Assembly (NCBI GenBank): GCA_964525565.1
Contig: CAZGHI010000002.1
Span: forward strand, 57,505 to 121,504
Reading direction: 5' to 3'
DNA length: 64,000 nucleotides
Source: OLB6 sp964525565
GTDB taxonomy: Bacteria; Bacteroidota; Ignavibacteria; Kapaibacteriales; Kapaibacteriaceae
Made by a program: the position numbers and the translations under genes. Below are positions 17,137 to 26,458 of this stretch, one piece after another. Under the pieces are notes generated by a model that was given only the letters and a program-made list of their open reading frames with translations, was not told the DNA's origin and did no database searches. Numbering within the stretch: position 1 is the first letter of the stretch; every line of letters begins with the position of its first letter.

Positions 17137-18226
17137 TTATGGGTGAATTTCCAGACGAACCCCGTCCGTTGTCCACCGTTGTCGTACAGTCACAGTAGTT
17201 TGTGTTTTAAACCGACGCTCGGCAAACTGAAACGGGTAGTGTACGCCGTGAGAAAACGTACCATTTCCATCCGCATCAACAAATACATCAACGGTATAAG
17301 TACCAGGCGGGATGGATTCAATGTGCCATGACTCCCCAGAAGAGACCTTGATACATGCTATCGTTGTCCCCTTCACATCACGGAACCTTGCAAAGTACGA
17401 GAATTCTCCGATTCCATGATCAATGAAGTCACCTGATACTGACCCAGGTCGGATTCGATCTTCCGTTGTATCTGCTGTTTTTGCTGTATCTGGAAGTTCT
17501 TGTTGTGCGCTTGGTGAGGGTCCGAGAAGAATGTCAATACGCTGCCGAAGCCCCTTTGACAGGTGAACGTCTGCTGGCGCCATTCCGTACTCCTCGTTTC
17601 CATCAGCCATGCCATTGCGGTTATCGTCGCGAATTGCAATAACGCGATACCACCCTTCTGCAAGTCCACCAAGCTCATATGTTCCCTGGCTTCCAACGGG
17701 TACCTGGTACGGAGCTTCGGTCTTCAATGCATTGAACGTTGAGTCCAACGTTTCGGCATGCGGATACACCAAGATCCGGCAATTCGTAAATGAGGGCGCG
17801 TCGAGCACTCCATAGATGGATCCACTATCGATATCGGGTCCGGTGCTGAAAATGATGTTTATTGCCTGTAAAGGGGTATTCCCTTTTACGTCGGTCCAGT
17901 TGGTACCTATGGTGATAGAATATGTTGTGTTGGGCTGGAGTTCTTCGTCGGGATAAATTTCGAGTTCGTTACCGCCATATTGTGTTCGAATGCGTGCCTT
18001 AGGGAGAATGGAAACGTCGTTTCGTATGCTGCGATCTATATAATCATCGAATGATATAACAAACGTTGGTTTCTGCAGGTTAACCGAACCGCTTGGCGGA
18101 GTGATAGAANNNNNNNNNNNNNNNNNCGGGGGTAACATCTCGTGGACCTCCATCGGGGGCCACCTTCAGCGCACATCCACCTAGAAGAGTAAGCAGAATT
18201 GCAAGAGTTCGAAGCAGCATCACCAT
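17137..18226 (-). CDS. Ig-like (Big_5) lipoprotein, contains assembly gap
   Basis: The N-terminus lies upstream of a 17-N gap: the ATG at 18226 (or 18220) opens a lipoprotein signal with lipobox LLGGC (Cys18), followed by VAPDGGPRDVTP. That Gly-Gly-Pro-(Lys/Arg)-Asp-x-x-Pro stretch typifies Bacteroidota lipoproteins carrying an SbsA-like Ig domain. After the gap the protein continues SITPPSGSVNLQKPTFVISF, then NTTYSITIGTNWTDVKGN (the Big_5 domain), and a carboxypeptidase-regulatory-like region (GLAEGWYRVIAIRDDNRNG, DVFVDADGNG). The two parts are not in frame with 17 N, so the gap length is wrong. The function is unknown; it is probably an outer-membrane lipoprotein. Nine bases separate it from the exported dehydrogenase-like gene. 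Confidence 0.82.
18110..18126. other. Assembly gap (17 N)
   Basis: A run of 17 N within the Ig-like lipoprotein gene. The signal-peptide part and the Ig part need a gap of length 1 modulo 3 to join, so 17 is not the real length. Confidence 0.95.
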
Positions 18227-18239
18227 CTAATTTAGCGGT

Positions 18240-19127
18240 ATGATGAACATACTCAGGCGGCTCTTGCCAAGGATAAAGCACTGGTGGACACTTGTTGCAG
18301 AGTTTGCCGATATCACTGACCGCAGACATATCTTTTTACTTTCAGCAGGAATTGCTTTTAACCAGCTTCTCTGCATGATACCCACGATTATCCTTGCCAT
18401 TTCCGTTGCATCTAACTTTCTTGACGAGCAAGCAACAAAAGAAACGGTTGCATCCGTGCTCCGACAACTATTACCGAGCGGAATACAGGCTACCGAAACC
18501 ACAACTCTTATTGTGCGCGAATTGGGGGCTGTGTTCAACTATAGTACGATTGCCGGTTGGTTTGCTGGTGTTGCACTGATTTGGGTTGCTAGCGCGCTGT
18601 TTGGATCTATGCGTACAGGCTTAAATGCGATTTTTCATATTCCAACGCCCAAATTTTTTGTATGGTATAAGATCAAAGATTTAGTCCTTACGTTAATCGT
18701 TGCTTTGATGGTTGTTGTTGCAACAGTTACACTACCTCTGTTTTCGATTCTTCAAGGTGAATGGAGCTCCTGGTTACACGGTAGTCCGCTGATATGGCTC
18801 GAAACACTGGGTGCGCAGGTAGTGAGCATCATATTTACAACAGTATTCTTTTTAGTTCTTTATGCAACGGTACCGAATAAACGGTTGCCACTTCCGATAA
18901 TCGCCATGAGTACCATGTTTGCCGTACTGTTGTGGGAGATTGCCCGTGCAGCGTTCACGTGGTATGTTAACAGTGCATCAAACCTGAGTAAGTTTTACGG
19001 AGGGTATCTGGCACTTGCATCGTTAGCATTGTGGTTCTATTACTCTTCGATGGTTTTTCTGCTGTCGGCAGAGCTGGCACAGTTTATTTACGTGCGTCGT
19101 CGTGAACACCGATCACCTACAGCTTAA
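18240..19127 (+). CDS. YihY/BrkB-family inner membrane protein
   Basis: A 295-residue polytopic protein of the YihY (formerly called RNase BN) family, with about six membrane segments. Visible family features are AGIAFNQLLCMIPTIILAIS in the first membrane region, WVASALFGSMRTGLNAIF, and the C-terminal block FYGGYLALASLALWFYYSSM followed by FLLSAELAQFI. The molecular function is not established; an envelope transport role has been proposed for the family. It starts 13 bases from the divergent Ig-like lipoprotein and its end overlaps the convergent exonuclease gene by 11 bases. ATGs at 18240 and 18243 are equivalent candidates. Confidence 0.88.
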   Translation: MMNILRRLLPRIKHWWTLVAEFADITDRRHIFLLSAGIAFNQLLCMIPTIILAISVASNFLDEQATKETVASVLRQLLPSGIQATETTTLIVRELGAVFNYSTIAGWFAGVALIWVASALFGSMRTGLNAIFHIPTPKFFVWYKIKDLVLTLIVALMVVVATVTLPLFSILQGEWSSWLHGSPLIWLETLGAQVVSIIFTTVFFLVLYATVPNKRLPLPIIAMSTMFAVLLWEIARAAFTWYVNSASNLSKFYGGYLALASLALWFYYSSMVFLLSAELAQFIYVRRREHRSPTA

Positions 19128-19836
19128 GGTATTCTTCCCACTTTTTGAATAGTTCCCACGTTGAACGAACATCTCGCAAACAATACTCTGCAATGTCTTC
19201 ATATCGCTGTTGATTGAACAAATCCTGTACCTTCGAGCCATCGACGCCGGCAGCTTTTGGCGACTCTATGCCGAATGCTTTTGCAAAGAAATCGAAATTG
19301 AACGTGCGGGTAGCACCGCTAGAGCTTCGGTTATAGAACGTAAGCTTGTCCAGTAAATCAGTATGCTGTGAATACTGGAACTTCGTTCCGTCCATCAGGT
19401 TACGGGAAGGGCGAATTCCCAGCACGGCACTTCGCAGCATAAGCCAAGGGGCATCAAAGCCTCGGCCGTTAAAACTGATGAGATGTATTCCAGGATGTGC
19501 GCTTAACAGCTTCCACCAATGGAGAAGCATGGTTCGTTCAGTGCTTGCATAAGCAACGGCTCCCGAGCTCAACACCGACTCACGAACAGGATCATCGTCT
19601 GCCATTTGCGGATCCAGCATATATGCCACATCACGCGTTTGCAGTGAACCATCAACCTCCTTGAGCATACGCATGCCAATGGTAACAATACGGCCGGTAA
19701 ACGGACTCAGTTCAAATTCTCGGATGCGCTGTTCTTTCTCTTCGGGTGTTTTTGCAGAACGAAGTAAGTATTCTTGCTGACTTTCATCAAAGTAACTCAG
19801 GTCGTATCCAATTGTTTCAATGTCAAAAACAAGCAT
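19117..19836 (-). CDS. DEDDy 3'-5' exonuclease (PolB-exonuclease-like)
   Basis: A 239-residue predicted exonuclease of the DNA_pol_B_exo2 type. The catalytic residues are visible: Asp-x-Glu in MLVFDIETIGYD (Exo I), Asp in FNGRGFDAPWL (Exo II), and Tyr/Asp in AEYCLRDVRSTW (Exo III, YxxxD, hence DEDDy). The nucleic-acid substrate is not known. I prefer the ATG at 19836 because it places the catalytic DIE at the very start, as in relatives, and has AGGAG six bases upstream (19843-19847). The ATG at 19866 would add ten residues. The gene is 6-36 bases after the VWA-OmpA gene, same strand, and converges on yihY. Confidence 0.86.
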   Translation of the reverse strand: MLVFDIETIGYDLSYFDESQQEYLLRSAKTPEEKEQRIREFELSPFTGRIVTIGMRMLKEVDGSLQTRDVAYMLDPQMADDDPVRESVLSSGAVAYASTERTMLLHWWKLLSAHPGIHLISFNGRGFDAPWLMLRSAVLGIRPSRNLMDGTKFQYSQHTDLLDKLTFYNRSSSGATRTFNFDFFAKAFGIESPKAAGVDGSKVQDLFNQQRYEDIAEYCLRDVRSTWELFKKWEEYLKL

Positions 19837-19842
19837 AGAACA

Positions 19843-19847
19843 CTCCT
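19843..19847 (-). promoter_or_regulatory. Shine-Dalgarno AGGAG deciding the exonuclease start
   Basis: AGGAG on the minus strand, six bases before the ATG at 19836. It favours that start over the ATG at 19866, which has no such site. Confidence 0.6.
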
Positions 19848-19872
19848 GTATGTTCTCGTGTGTCAAAATGCA

Positions 19873-21261
19873 TCAGCGTTGCTGTACCACAAACTCTGTG
19901 CGGCGATTTCGTGCGCGACCATCCTCTGTTGTGTTTGAAGCTACAGGCATGGAGTCTCCAAAACCTACTGCTGTGATCCTGTTCGCTGCTATGCCGGCTT
20001 TTACAAGTGCTTCTTTAACGGCCTCGGCCCGCTGCTGCGATAGCTTCTGATTGAACTGGGGATCCTTGGTGTTGTTTGTGCTGTCGGTGTGACCGCGAAG
20101 CTCGATGGTCATCGCTGGATACACTTTCATCATTCGAACCACATTTTGCACAGCTCTTCTGCTCTCAGGTTTGAGCACGGACTTACCAACGTCAAAATAC
20201 ACATCCAGCAACGCAATACTTCCTGGTTGCGGTGTGTTATCAAAGTCAGCAAGCGCCGAAAGGGTATCCTTTCCCCAACATAGTTGTACTGTAACCGTTT
20301 GTTTGCCATATGTGGCGGGTGTAAACTCAATCACATATGAGTTTCGCATTCTTCGATATACGTCTTCAAACAAATCGTGAAATTCACTCGTACGATAAAT
20401 ATGCTGATAAAATCCGCCGGTTGCACGAGCGATGCCTTCCATGTACCCTTCATTAACACCATTACCAAAGTCAACGGCGAATATTGGTGTTCGTTCACGT
20501 AGTGCAAGGTCTATTAAAGCGTCGCGCGAAATCTTACTGGCATTTTCCTGACCATCCGTGAACACGATAACAGCACGTTGCATCGTGGGCGCGGCCGTTG
20601 CCGAGAGATGTTGTATTGCTTCTGCAACGCCCGAAAGAATAGCGGTTCCTCCGCCATACCCAAATAGACCATTTCTTCCAATGCGTTGCGATAGTTCACT
20701 CGTACTTGTTGTTAGCGGTACCTCTATTCCGATTCGATGATCGTATCGTACGATAGCCATTGCATCCGTTGCTTTCTTCATGGGGATAAACGCAGCCACG
20801 GCATCTTGAACTGTTCGAGCTCGACTCTCTCCCATCGAACCACTATTGTCAATTACAATGGCAACGGCAAATGGTGTGGGATCTGTTTCGGTTCGCTGCC
20901 GGACCGTGAACGTATTTACTGGTATCTGTTCACCATCCATGGTTGTCGTTACTTTACATATCATTTTCTTTAGTTTGGCTACGTCAGGCTGTGAGTAGTA
21001 TGTGCCTGAACTGTCCACAATGTGAACAAACACCGAGATAGCACTGGGAGTACGTGCATCAACGGTGCCGATTTGGACTGCAGAACGTGGAGGTTGTACA
21101 TCGGGCATCGGGCTAATACGTTTTAAAAAGACTGGTGCATAGCCGGCCGGAGGTGTAGCATCGGAGGTGACAGGTGGCTCTCCCTGAAAGGTGCTGCATG
21201 CAGTGAGAATAACGGTCGCAATGGTGAAAATGAACAGACTTTTCATCGTGTGTGCGTTCAT
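19873..21261 (-). CDS. Lipoprotein with von Willebrand A and OmpA domains
   Basis: A 462-residue protein. The lipoprotein signal has lipobox VILTAC (Cys22 from this ATG; the ATG at 21246 gives a tighter signal). Residues ~130-310 form a VWA domain with the MIDAS motif DNSGSMG, the Thr in GGGTAILSG and Asp in VIVFTDGQE. A C-terminal OmpA-like peptidoglycan-binding domain follows (~350-460: DVYFDVGKSVLKPESRR, ELRGHTDSTNN, RAEAVKEALVKAGI, RNRRTEFVV). It should be anchored in the outer membrane by lipid and in the wall by OmpA, presenting a metal-dependent adhesion domain in the periplasm or at the surface. This combination is seen occasionally in Bacteroidota; partner and role are unknown. Confidence 0.87.
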   Translation of the reverse strand: MNAHTMKSLFIFTIATVILTACSTFQGEPPVTSDATPPAGYAPVFLKRISPMPDVQPPRSAVQIGTVDARTPSAISVFVHIVDSSGTYYSQPDVAKLKKMICKVTTTMDGEQIPVNTFTVRQRTETDPTPFAVAIVIDNSGSMGESRARTVQDAVAAFIPMKKATDAMAIVRYDHRIGIEVPLTTSTSELSQRIGRNGLFGYGGGTAILSGVAEAIQHLSATAAPTMQRAVIVFTDGQENASKISRDALIDLALRERTPIFAVDFGNGVNEGYMEGIARATGGFYQHIYRTSEFHDLFEDVYRRMRNSYVIEFTPATYGKQTVTVQLCWGKDTLSALADFDNTPQPGSIALLDVYFDVGKSVLKPESRRAVQNVVRMMKVYPAMTIELRGHTDSTNNTKDPQFNQKLSQQRAEAVKEALVKAGIAANRITAVGFGDSMPVASNTTEDGRARNRRTEFVVQQR

Positions 21262-21298
21262 GCTTGTTAGTTTGACCTAGTAACAATTGGTGGAGTGG

Positions 21299-23101
21299 CT
21301 AAGGTATTCTGGAGAGGAGTGTGCGACTAATGCGATGCTTTGGATCGAAAGCAATTGTAAGATCACGCAATCGGTAACCAGTAGCCGAATCATTCAGGAA
21401 CTGTACGTGATATATCGCATCGGCTGCTGTCATACCCATGATAGTTTCCCGCAGACCTTTATCTAGTCGAGAATTTTTTCCGTCTAATGCCAAAGCAAGC
21501 CTGGAAAGTCGATCTGGTTTCGTTCGAACAACCAGCGATGTATCCTTGGTAAGCCGATACATGTTTGCAACCGGCAATGCTCTGTATCCCGGGGCAAAGC
21601 CTTTTTCTTCTGCTACAACCTCGGGGGTAACGTAAAGCGGACGGTGTTGGTTGCTGTCCAGAATAGCATTCAGCAGCGCAATAAAGCGTTGCTGTATTTG
21701 GTTGGGTTTGTTCCTATCCTTGTTGAAACTATCCGAGTCGGCTTCGAACTCATTCAGCCAGATCATATAGTCGTTTACAAACGGCAAAGCCCTCTCCATA
21801 ACGTCCGGATGCCAGTGCTGCAAATGCGGTATGTACCATGTACGCCGGAAAAGTTCTTTATCAATCACAACAACATCCGGCCGCTGTTTATTCACTACTT
21901 GGTGGTACCACATTGCCGAACAGAGATAGTCCCATTGTCGTGTGATAAGGATGGCATTGGGTTCTAGATGATCCCAACAGAACTGAGCATATTCCTCTAC
22001 AGCAGTGTGCGACCGATGGTTTATTGAGGACAGGTTTATTGTAAAAGCTGTCACAGGTATCAGAAGAAGAAGAGCTGCTATGTTGGATGTACGATGTTGT
22101 ACAAGACGATTAACGCCAGCATAGAACAGGATCCCGACAACAACAGCAGTTGGAAGGAAGTACGATTCGATATCGGGAATTGCATATCCAAGTGAGATGA
22201 TAAGATTGCCGGCGGCCAGCACAAGCAAACCAACAGCAATGGATTTTGAACGCTGATACAGCACCCACAAACCAATCAGAACCGGTATCCAGCCTATCCA
22301 TAGAACTATCTCTGATAGGCTGGCAAGTAAAATCGAAGCATTTGTTTCAACCGCCTTGTTGTCTGAAAACAACCAAACGCCGAACTGCTTACCTCGCACA
22401 TGATAAACAAAGGCATCCCAGCTTCGGTGTACCCAACCCCAGTTAATTGGCGGAAGGGTACTACTTCGCAATGGCAGCAGTACATACAACAACAACGGAA
22501 GTACGGAGATTAGGGTTACGGTGGACAGTTTTTGCTTGCTCCATCCGCCATTCCACCATAAAACGATGAATCCCGGCACGAGAAACACTGTGCTTAAATG
22601 ATTCGCAACACCCAACCCAAGAAACAAGGCCGACGAATGAAGAAATCGAATCAACGACTCCTGTCGGTAACGAAGAGCATAGTACAGCGCTGCAACAAGC
22701 AATAGAAAGTGGAGACTGTACACTTCGAAGGCTGTGCTCTGCGACCACACCAACGGAGATAAACCCACGGCTGCACCAATGGAGGCTGGCACGTATGCCG
22801 ATGTACCGTGATGCATACGCTGCAGCATACCCGAAAAAATTGCAACACCGGTGGCTACGTACACAGCAGCTAAAACGTTGAGCCCGCCAATCACGCTGCT
22901 CCAAGGTATCATGCACCATACATGAGCCAGCAGAGTAAACAACGGATAACCTGATGGATGGGCAACACCCCATGTGTATGCAGCGGCTGCTAACTCTCCG
23001 GTATCTGTGTACATTACCCCGGGGGCCTGCGTGAACACATACACGAGAAAACATACAAATCCCGTTATCAGCGGCGCGAAGCGAGGTAAAGAGTTTGTCA
23101 C
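21299..23101 (-). CDS. DUF2723 membrane glycosyltransferase (GT117-like)
   Basis: A 600-residue protein with roughly ten hydrophobic segments in residues 1-370, then a soluble C-terminal part. The DUF2723 hallmark is at the N-terminus: GVMYTDTGELAAAAYTWGV followed by AHPSGYPLF, in which the acidic Asp/Glu pair is expected to be catalytic in the GT-C fold. The family (TMEM260-like) is predicted to transfer sugars from lipid carriers to proteins. In Bacteroidota it often accompanies surface protein and T9SS genes, and here a T9SS protein lies next to it. It is shorter than many family members (about 1000 residues) because it has a small C-terminal domain. Substrate unknown. Confidence 0.85.
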   Translation of the reverse strand: MTNSLPRFAPLITGFVCFLVYVFTQAPGVMYTDTGELAAAAYTWGVAHPSGYPLFTLLAHVWCMIPWSSVIGGLNVLAAVYVATGVAIFSGMLQRMHHGTSAYVPASIGAAVGLSPLVWSQSTAFEVYSLHFLLLVAALYYALRYRQESLIRFLHSSALFLGLGVANHLSTVFLVPGFIVLWWNGGWSKQKLSTVTLISVLPLLLYVLLPLRSSTLPPINWGWVHRSWDAFVYHVRGKQFGVWLFSDNKAVETNASILLASLSEIVLWIGWIPVLIGLWVLYQRSKSIAVGLLVLAAGNLIISLGYAIPDIESYFLPTAVVVGILFYAGVNRLVQHRTSNIAALLLLIPVTAFTINLSSINHRSHTAVEEYAQFCWDHLEPNAILITRQWDYLCSAMWYHQVVNKQRPDVVVIDKELFRRTWYIPHLQHWHPDVMERALPFVNDYMIWLNEFEADSDSFNKDRNKPNQIQQRFIALLNAILDSNQHRPLYVTPEVVAEEKGFAPGYRALPVANMYRLTKDTSLVVRTKPDRLSRLALALDGKNSRLDKGLRETIMGMTAADAIYHVQFLNDSATGYRLRDLTIAFDPKHRISRTLLSRIP

Positions 23102-23236
23102 GTATGCCTACATTTGGTGGAATGAGTGCAGTACATCATTACAGGGGTGCGCAAAATAGCCGACACGAAGGATTTACACGACGAATCGTAGTAGCAATGT
23201 GCGCTGCGTTGGTCATGGCTATGGCAGAAATGCAAA

Positions 23237-23269
23237 CCGGCACATCCTCCTTTCAGAGGGTGGTGCCGG
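23237..23269 (-). terminator. Strong hairpin, probable terminator for the 23373-24086 gene
   Basis: An interrupted inverted repeat: CCGGCAC ATCCTC / GAGGGTG GTGCCGG, about 12 pairs with one bulge. On the minus strand it is followed by TTTGCATTT, a weak T-rich tail, 104 bases past the stop of the T9SS-domain gene. Read on the plus strand there is no T tail. The 270-base spacer around it holds no supported gene. Confidence 0.5.
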
Positions 23270-23372
23270 TAGTGATCACATGTTCAGATCGGCCACACTA
23301 TTTCCGCAGAAAGCCGTTAATGTTGGCTCCTCTTCGGCAACGCTTGCTCTCGTAGCGGAATAGTTCCTGATT

Positions 23373-24086
23373 TTATCGAACGAGAGTGAAAGGGGCTTGG
23401 GCTATGGTGCCATCGTCCAGAGTGAGCACCATGTGGTATGAGCCTGACGGTAAATCGGAAACAGCGAAATTGTGAAGAACGCCATTGGTAATGCCGTAGG
23501 TTCGCAGTAGAGTTCCTGCCGACGAGTAAACGTTTGCTCCGCGAACGTGTGCAGCCGCATCTCCGGCTATGGTAATCATATCAGTAGCAGGTAACGGATA
23601 AAGCGTTAATCCAAGAGAAGAAGCCTCAGGTACTGAGTTTACGCTGAACACGTAGGTTATGGTAAAGGTTATGCTATCGGATGGATTGTTTTGGTCAAAC
23701 ATCTGATACCATACCGAACTGGTACCCTCGGCACCCGCCTGATGATTAATGAGAGAATACACTGGCAGCGTTCCATTTCCGAGCAACGCCTGTGCAGGGC
23801 GTTCATATGGATCGTCTTCACCCGGGAAGTGAAAGTAACAGAGATCCCCAAAGCAGAATGCTGCATCATCCGATGGCTGAAGATTGTCCAGATTGTACCG
23901 GAATAAAATGGCTTTTGGCTGCTCGTTCAGGTTTCGCATGGTACCATTACGCTTCAGGCTGGTAGAAGATGGCAAGCCAATGACCACTTCCGGATCTGCC
24001 CAGTCAATAGTAAATGTAGCTTGTGATATCAGCGATTGTGTTGCAATGAACAAAACCAAAACAGTGAGAAGTACATGGTGTTTCAT
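23373..24086 (-). CDS. Secreted protein with T9SS type A sorting domain
   Basis: A 237-residue exported protein. The signal peptide is residues 1-22 (MKHHVLL..., cleavage near SLISQA). The middle (25-150) is a beta-rich domain I do not recognise, with two close Cys (FCFGDLC) that could form a disulfide. A C-terminal T9SS type A sorting domain follows (LTLYPLPATDMITIAGD, VYSSAGTLLRTY, VSDLPSGSYHMVL). The protein is thus expected at the cell surface or secreted. It is divergent from the TlpA-DUF6029-Omp28 set with a 105-base spacer that should contain both promoters. Function unknown. Confidence 0.8.
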   Translation of the reverse strand: MKHHVLLTVLVLFIATQSLISQATFTIDWADPEVVIGLPSSTSLKRNGTMRNLNEQPKAILFRYNLDNLQPSDDAAFCFGDLCYFHFPGEDDPYERPAQALLGNGTLPVYSLINHQAGAEGTSSVWYQMFDQNNPSDSITFTITYVFSVNSVPEASSLGLTLYPLPATDMITIAGDAAAHVRGANVYSSAGTLLRTYGITNGVLHNFAVSDLPSGSYHMVLTLDDGTIAQAPFTLVR

Positions 24087-24191
24087 AATTTGGCCTTCTT
24101 AAAAGCGTTAACAGAGTTGAAAGTTACGCATCATTTGCAATTTGCTTACATGAGTTTACTAACGGGCAACAGTTACTGACAAAGGCACCGT

Positions 24192-24704
24192 ATGCGCACA
24201 TTTTTATTGTTGACTTTGATGTTTGGATTGATTGTTTCAGGCGTATATGCCCAGGAGCAACAGACCCAAACGACCACGATCCCGGATGTTAAGGTGAAGA
24301 ACATGAACGGTGAAAACGTGCAAACGGCATCGTGGCGCACGGACGAGTTGGTGGTGGTAAGTTTCTGGGCCACATGGTGCAAGCCGTGCCTGGTTGAACT
24401 GCAAACGTACGCTGACCTCTATCAGGAATGGAAAGAAAAAACCGGCGTGCGGGTGATTGCGGTTTCCATAGATGATAGCAGGAATGCCCGTAAAGTACCT
24501 GCATTTGTAAAAGGCAGAAATTGGCCATTCGAAGTAGTTCTTGATGAGAACAGCGACCTGAAACGTGCTATGAATGTAAATAACGTGCCACATACATTCA
24601 TTCTTCAGAATGGTCAGGTGGTGTGGCAACATAGTGCCTTTGCTCCAGGCGACGAAGACGATGTTGAACATGAACTCTTAGCTCGGGCATCTCAAAAGAA
24701 CTGA
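24192..24704 (+). CDS. Periplasmic TlpA-like thioredoxin
   Basis: A 170-residue exported thioredoxin-fold protein. The signal peptide is about residues 1-20 (VSGVYAQ). The active site WATWCKPC has Cys63 and Cys66; the following VIAVSIDDS and the cis-Pro segment NVPHTFIL are TlpA/AhpC-TSA like. It likely reduces or isomerises disulfides of periplasmic or outer-membrane proteins. It is first in a three-gene set with a DUF6029 barrel and an Omp28-like lipoprotein (34 and 40 bases apart), suggesting those are its clients. Confidence 0.9.
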   Translation: MRTFLLLTLMFGLIVSGVYAQEQQTQTTTIPDVKVKNMNGENVQTASWRTDELVVVSFWATWCKPCLVELQTYADLYQEWKEKTGVRVIAVSIDDSRNARKVPAFVKGRNWPFEVVLDENSDLKRAMNVNNVPHTFILQNGQVVWQHSAFAPGDEDDVEHELLARASQKN

Positions 24705-24738
24705 TGAGTAATCACGAAAGCCCGGGAGGGAGCCAACA

Positions 24739-26418
24739 GTGAAGCACTTTTTGTGTTTTCTTGTCGGAATGGCATTCTGTATAGGCAATGCCGTTGCACA
24801 AGGGTACGGCATAGACGACTTTGGGATTATCTCCGGTTCGTTGCAAACGGATGCTCAGTCGTATCGAGAAGATAGTCTGATTGGCGCTCCCGATGTGCCG
24901 GAACAGATTTTGTCAAACACGTTTGTAAACATTCTATTTAGCAAGGGAAAGTTCAGTGCCGGTATTCGTTTTGAGTCGTATCAGAACCCATTGCTTGGAA
25001 TAGATCCACGGTATGGAACTACCGGTGTAGGAACAGGAATAGGTGTTCCATACCGGTTTGCGCGTTACACGGATGACAATTTTGATGTTACGGCAGGAAA
25101 TTTTTACGAGCAGTTCGGCAGTGGTATGGTGCTGAGACTGTACGAAGAACGTAATCTGGGGTTCGACAATTCCATTGACGGCGTTCGACTGAAGTTTGAA
25201 CCTACAGGTGGCCTTCATCTAACTGGTTTCATCGGACGCCAGCGTGCTTTCTTTGATTTAAGCGAAGGAATAATGCGCGGAGCTGATGCCAATGTTATTC
25301 TGGAGGAAATTGCCGGAGGAATCCTACCCAAGGGTGTCACGGCCACCGTTGGTGCAAGTGTTGTTAGCCGGTACCAAGCCGACCAGAATCCATTCCTAAA
25401 CTTGCCGGAGAATGTCCTCGCTTGGTCTGCCCGCGGCAACATGGTTGCCGGTGGATTTCAGTTAGAGTTTGAATATGCTTATAAAATCAATGATCCCGGT
25501 GCTACCAACGGGGGGACCTTCAATTCCGGCGATGCACAATATGTGAATGCATCATGGGCTGCCGAAGGAATTGGCATCAGCGCCGCTGCAAAGAGAATAG
25601 ATAATATGGACTTTCGGAGCGATAGAACTGCTACCGGTTTTGCGCAGGCAGTGAACTATTTACCTGCTCTGACTAAGCAACATACGTGGCGCTTAATTAC
25701 CCTGTACCCGTATGCAACACAACCAACCGGGGAATTCGGTCTGCAAGGCGACGTAACCTATACAATCCCCGCTAATACATTTCTTGGCTCGGATGCAACT
25801 ACGCTTACCATTAACGCAAGTGTTATTCACGCACTGGACACAACGCGTACCGATCCATTCCACTACACTGCCCGATTCATGTGGGACGAACGGATCTTTT
25901 TCCAAGATATCAACTTCGAAATTCAGAGAAAGTTTGGTAAAGACTTTAAGCTTACCTTTTCTTACATAAACATCAAGTACGATCAAGATGTTATTGAGCG
26001 ACGGGCAGCAATTGATGAAACAAAGTACGGTGTTGTAACCGCAAACTTTTTCGTAGCCGAACTTTGGTTTAAAGTGGGTAAAGGTCAGGCACTGCGGTCG
26101 GAACTTCAGTGGATGGGTGTTTCACATCAACCCGGAGCGCAGTTGGCTTTACAGAACGGAGACTGGGCTATGCTGCTTCTTGAGTATTCCATTAGCCCAA
26201 GTTGGTTCTTTACCGTTTTTGATGAATACAACTATGGAAATGCCGACGCCGCACTGCAGGTTCACTACCCCAATGCTACTGTTGCCTTCGTGAAGGATGC
26301 ACTTCGAGTGCAAGGGGGCTATGGTAGAGTACGGGGTGGTATTCTCTGTGTAGGTGGTATTTGCCGTCCGGTTCCGGCGTCGAATGGCTTTAACTTAGGC
26401 GTAACCTATACGTTCTAA
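24739..26418 (+). CDS. DUF6029-family outer-membrane beta-barrel protein
   Basis: A 559-residue protein starting with GTG at 24739, preceded by a purine-rich GGGAGGGAG ribosome site at a suitable distance. A signal peptide covers residues 1-21 (AVAQG). The body is rich in alternating aromatic/hydrophobic strands, with a family-like beginning (GIISGSLQTDAQSY, NTFVNILFSKGKFSAGIRFE, FARYTDDNFDVTAGNFYEQF) and a terminal barrel strand ending GVTYTF with C-terminal Phe. This matches the DUF6029 family as I know it from Bacteroidota. The molecular function is unestablished. The gene lies between a TlpA thioredoxin and an Omp28-like protein, and the three are probably co-transcribed. Confidence 0.82.
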   Translation: MKHFLCFLVGMAFCIGNAVAQGYGIDDFGIISGSLQTDAQSYREDSLIGAPDVPEQILSNTFVNILFSKGKFSAGIRFESYQNPLLGIDPRYGTTGVGTGIGVPYRFARYTDDNFDVTAGNFYEQFGSGMVLRLYEERNLGFDNSIDGVRLKFEPTGGLHLTGFIGRQRAFFDLSEGIMRGADANVILEEIAGGILPKGVTATVGASVVSRYQADQNPFLNLPENVLAWSARGNMVAGGFQLEFEYAYKINDPGATNGGTFNSGDAQYVNASWAAEGIGISAAAKRIDNMDFRSDRTATGFAQAVNYLPALTKQHTWRLITLYPYATQPTGEFGLQGDVTYTIPANTFLGSDATTLTINASVIHALDTTRTDPFHYTARFMWDERIFFQDINFEIQRKFGKDFKLTFSYINIKYDQDVIERRAAIDETKYGVVTANFFVAELWFKVGKGQALRSELQWMGVSHQPGAQLALQNGDWAMLLLEYSISPSWFFTVFDEYNYGNADAALQVHYPNATVAFVKDALRVQGGYGRVRGGILCVGGICRPVPASNGFNLGVTYTF

Positions 26419-26440
26419 ATTGGTCTGTACACTCCCAACT

Positions 26441-26449
26441 GGAGGTGAT
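26441..26449 (+). promoter_or_regulatory. Strong Shine-Dalgarno deciding the Omp28 start
   Basis: GGAGGTGAT, a near-perfect anti-16S match, nine bases before the ATG at 26459. It is unusually strong for this window and excludes the upstream in-frame start at 26420. Confidence 0.8.
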
Positions 26450-26458
26450 TTACATTAT

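Noticed and set aside
23095..23355. Plus-strand 86-codon frame beside the DUF2723 gene
   Set aside because: Overlaps the terminator-like hairpin, has no ribosome site and no family resemblance.
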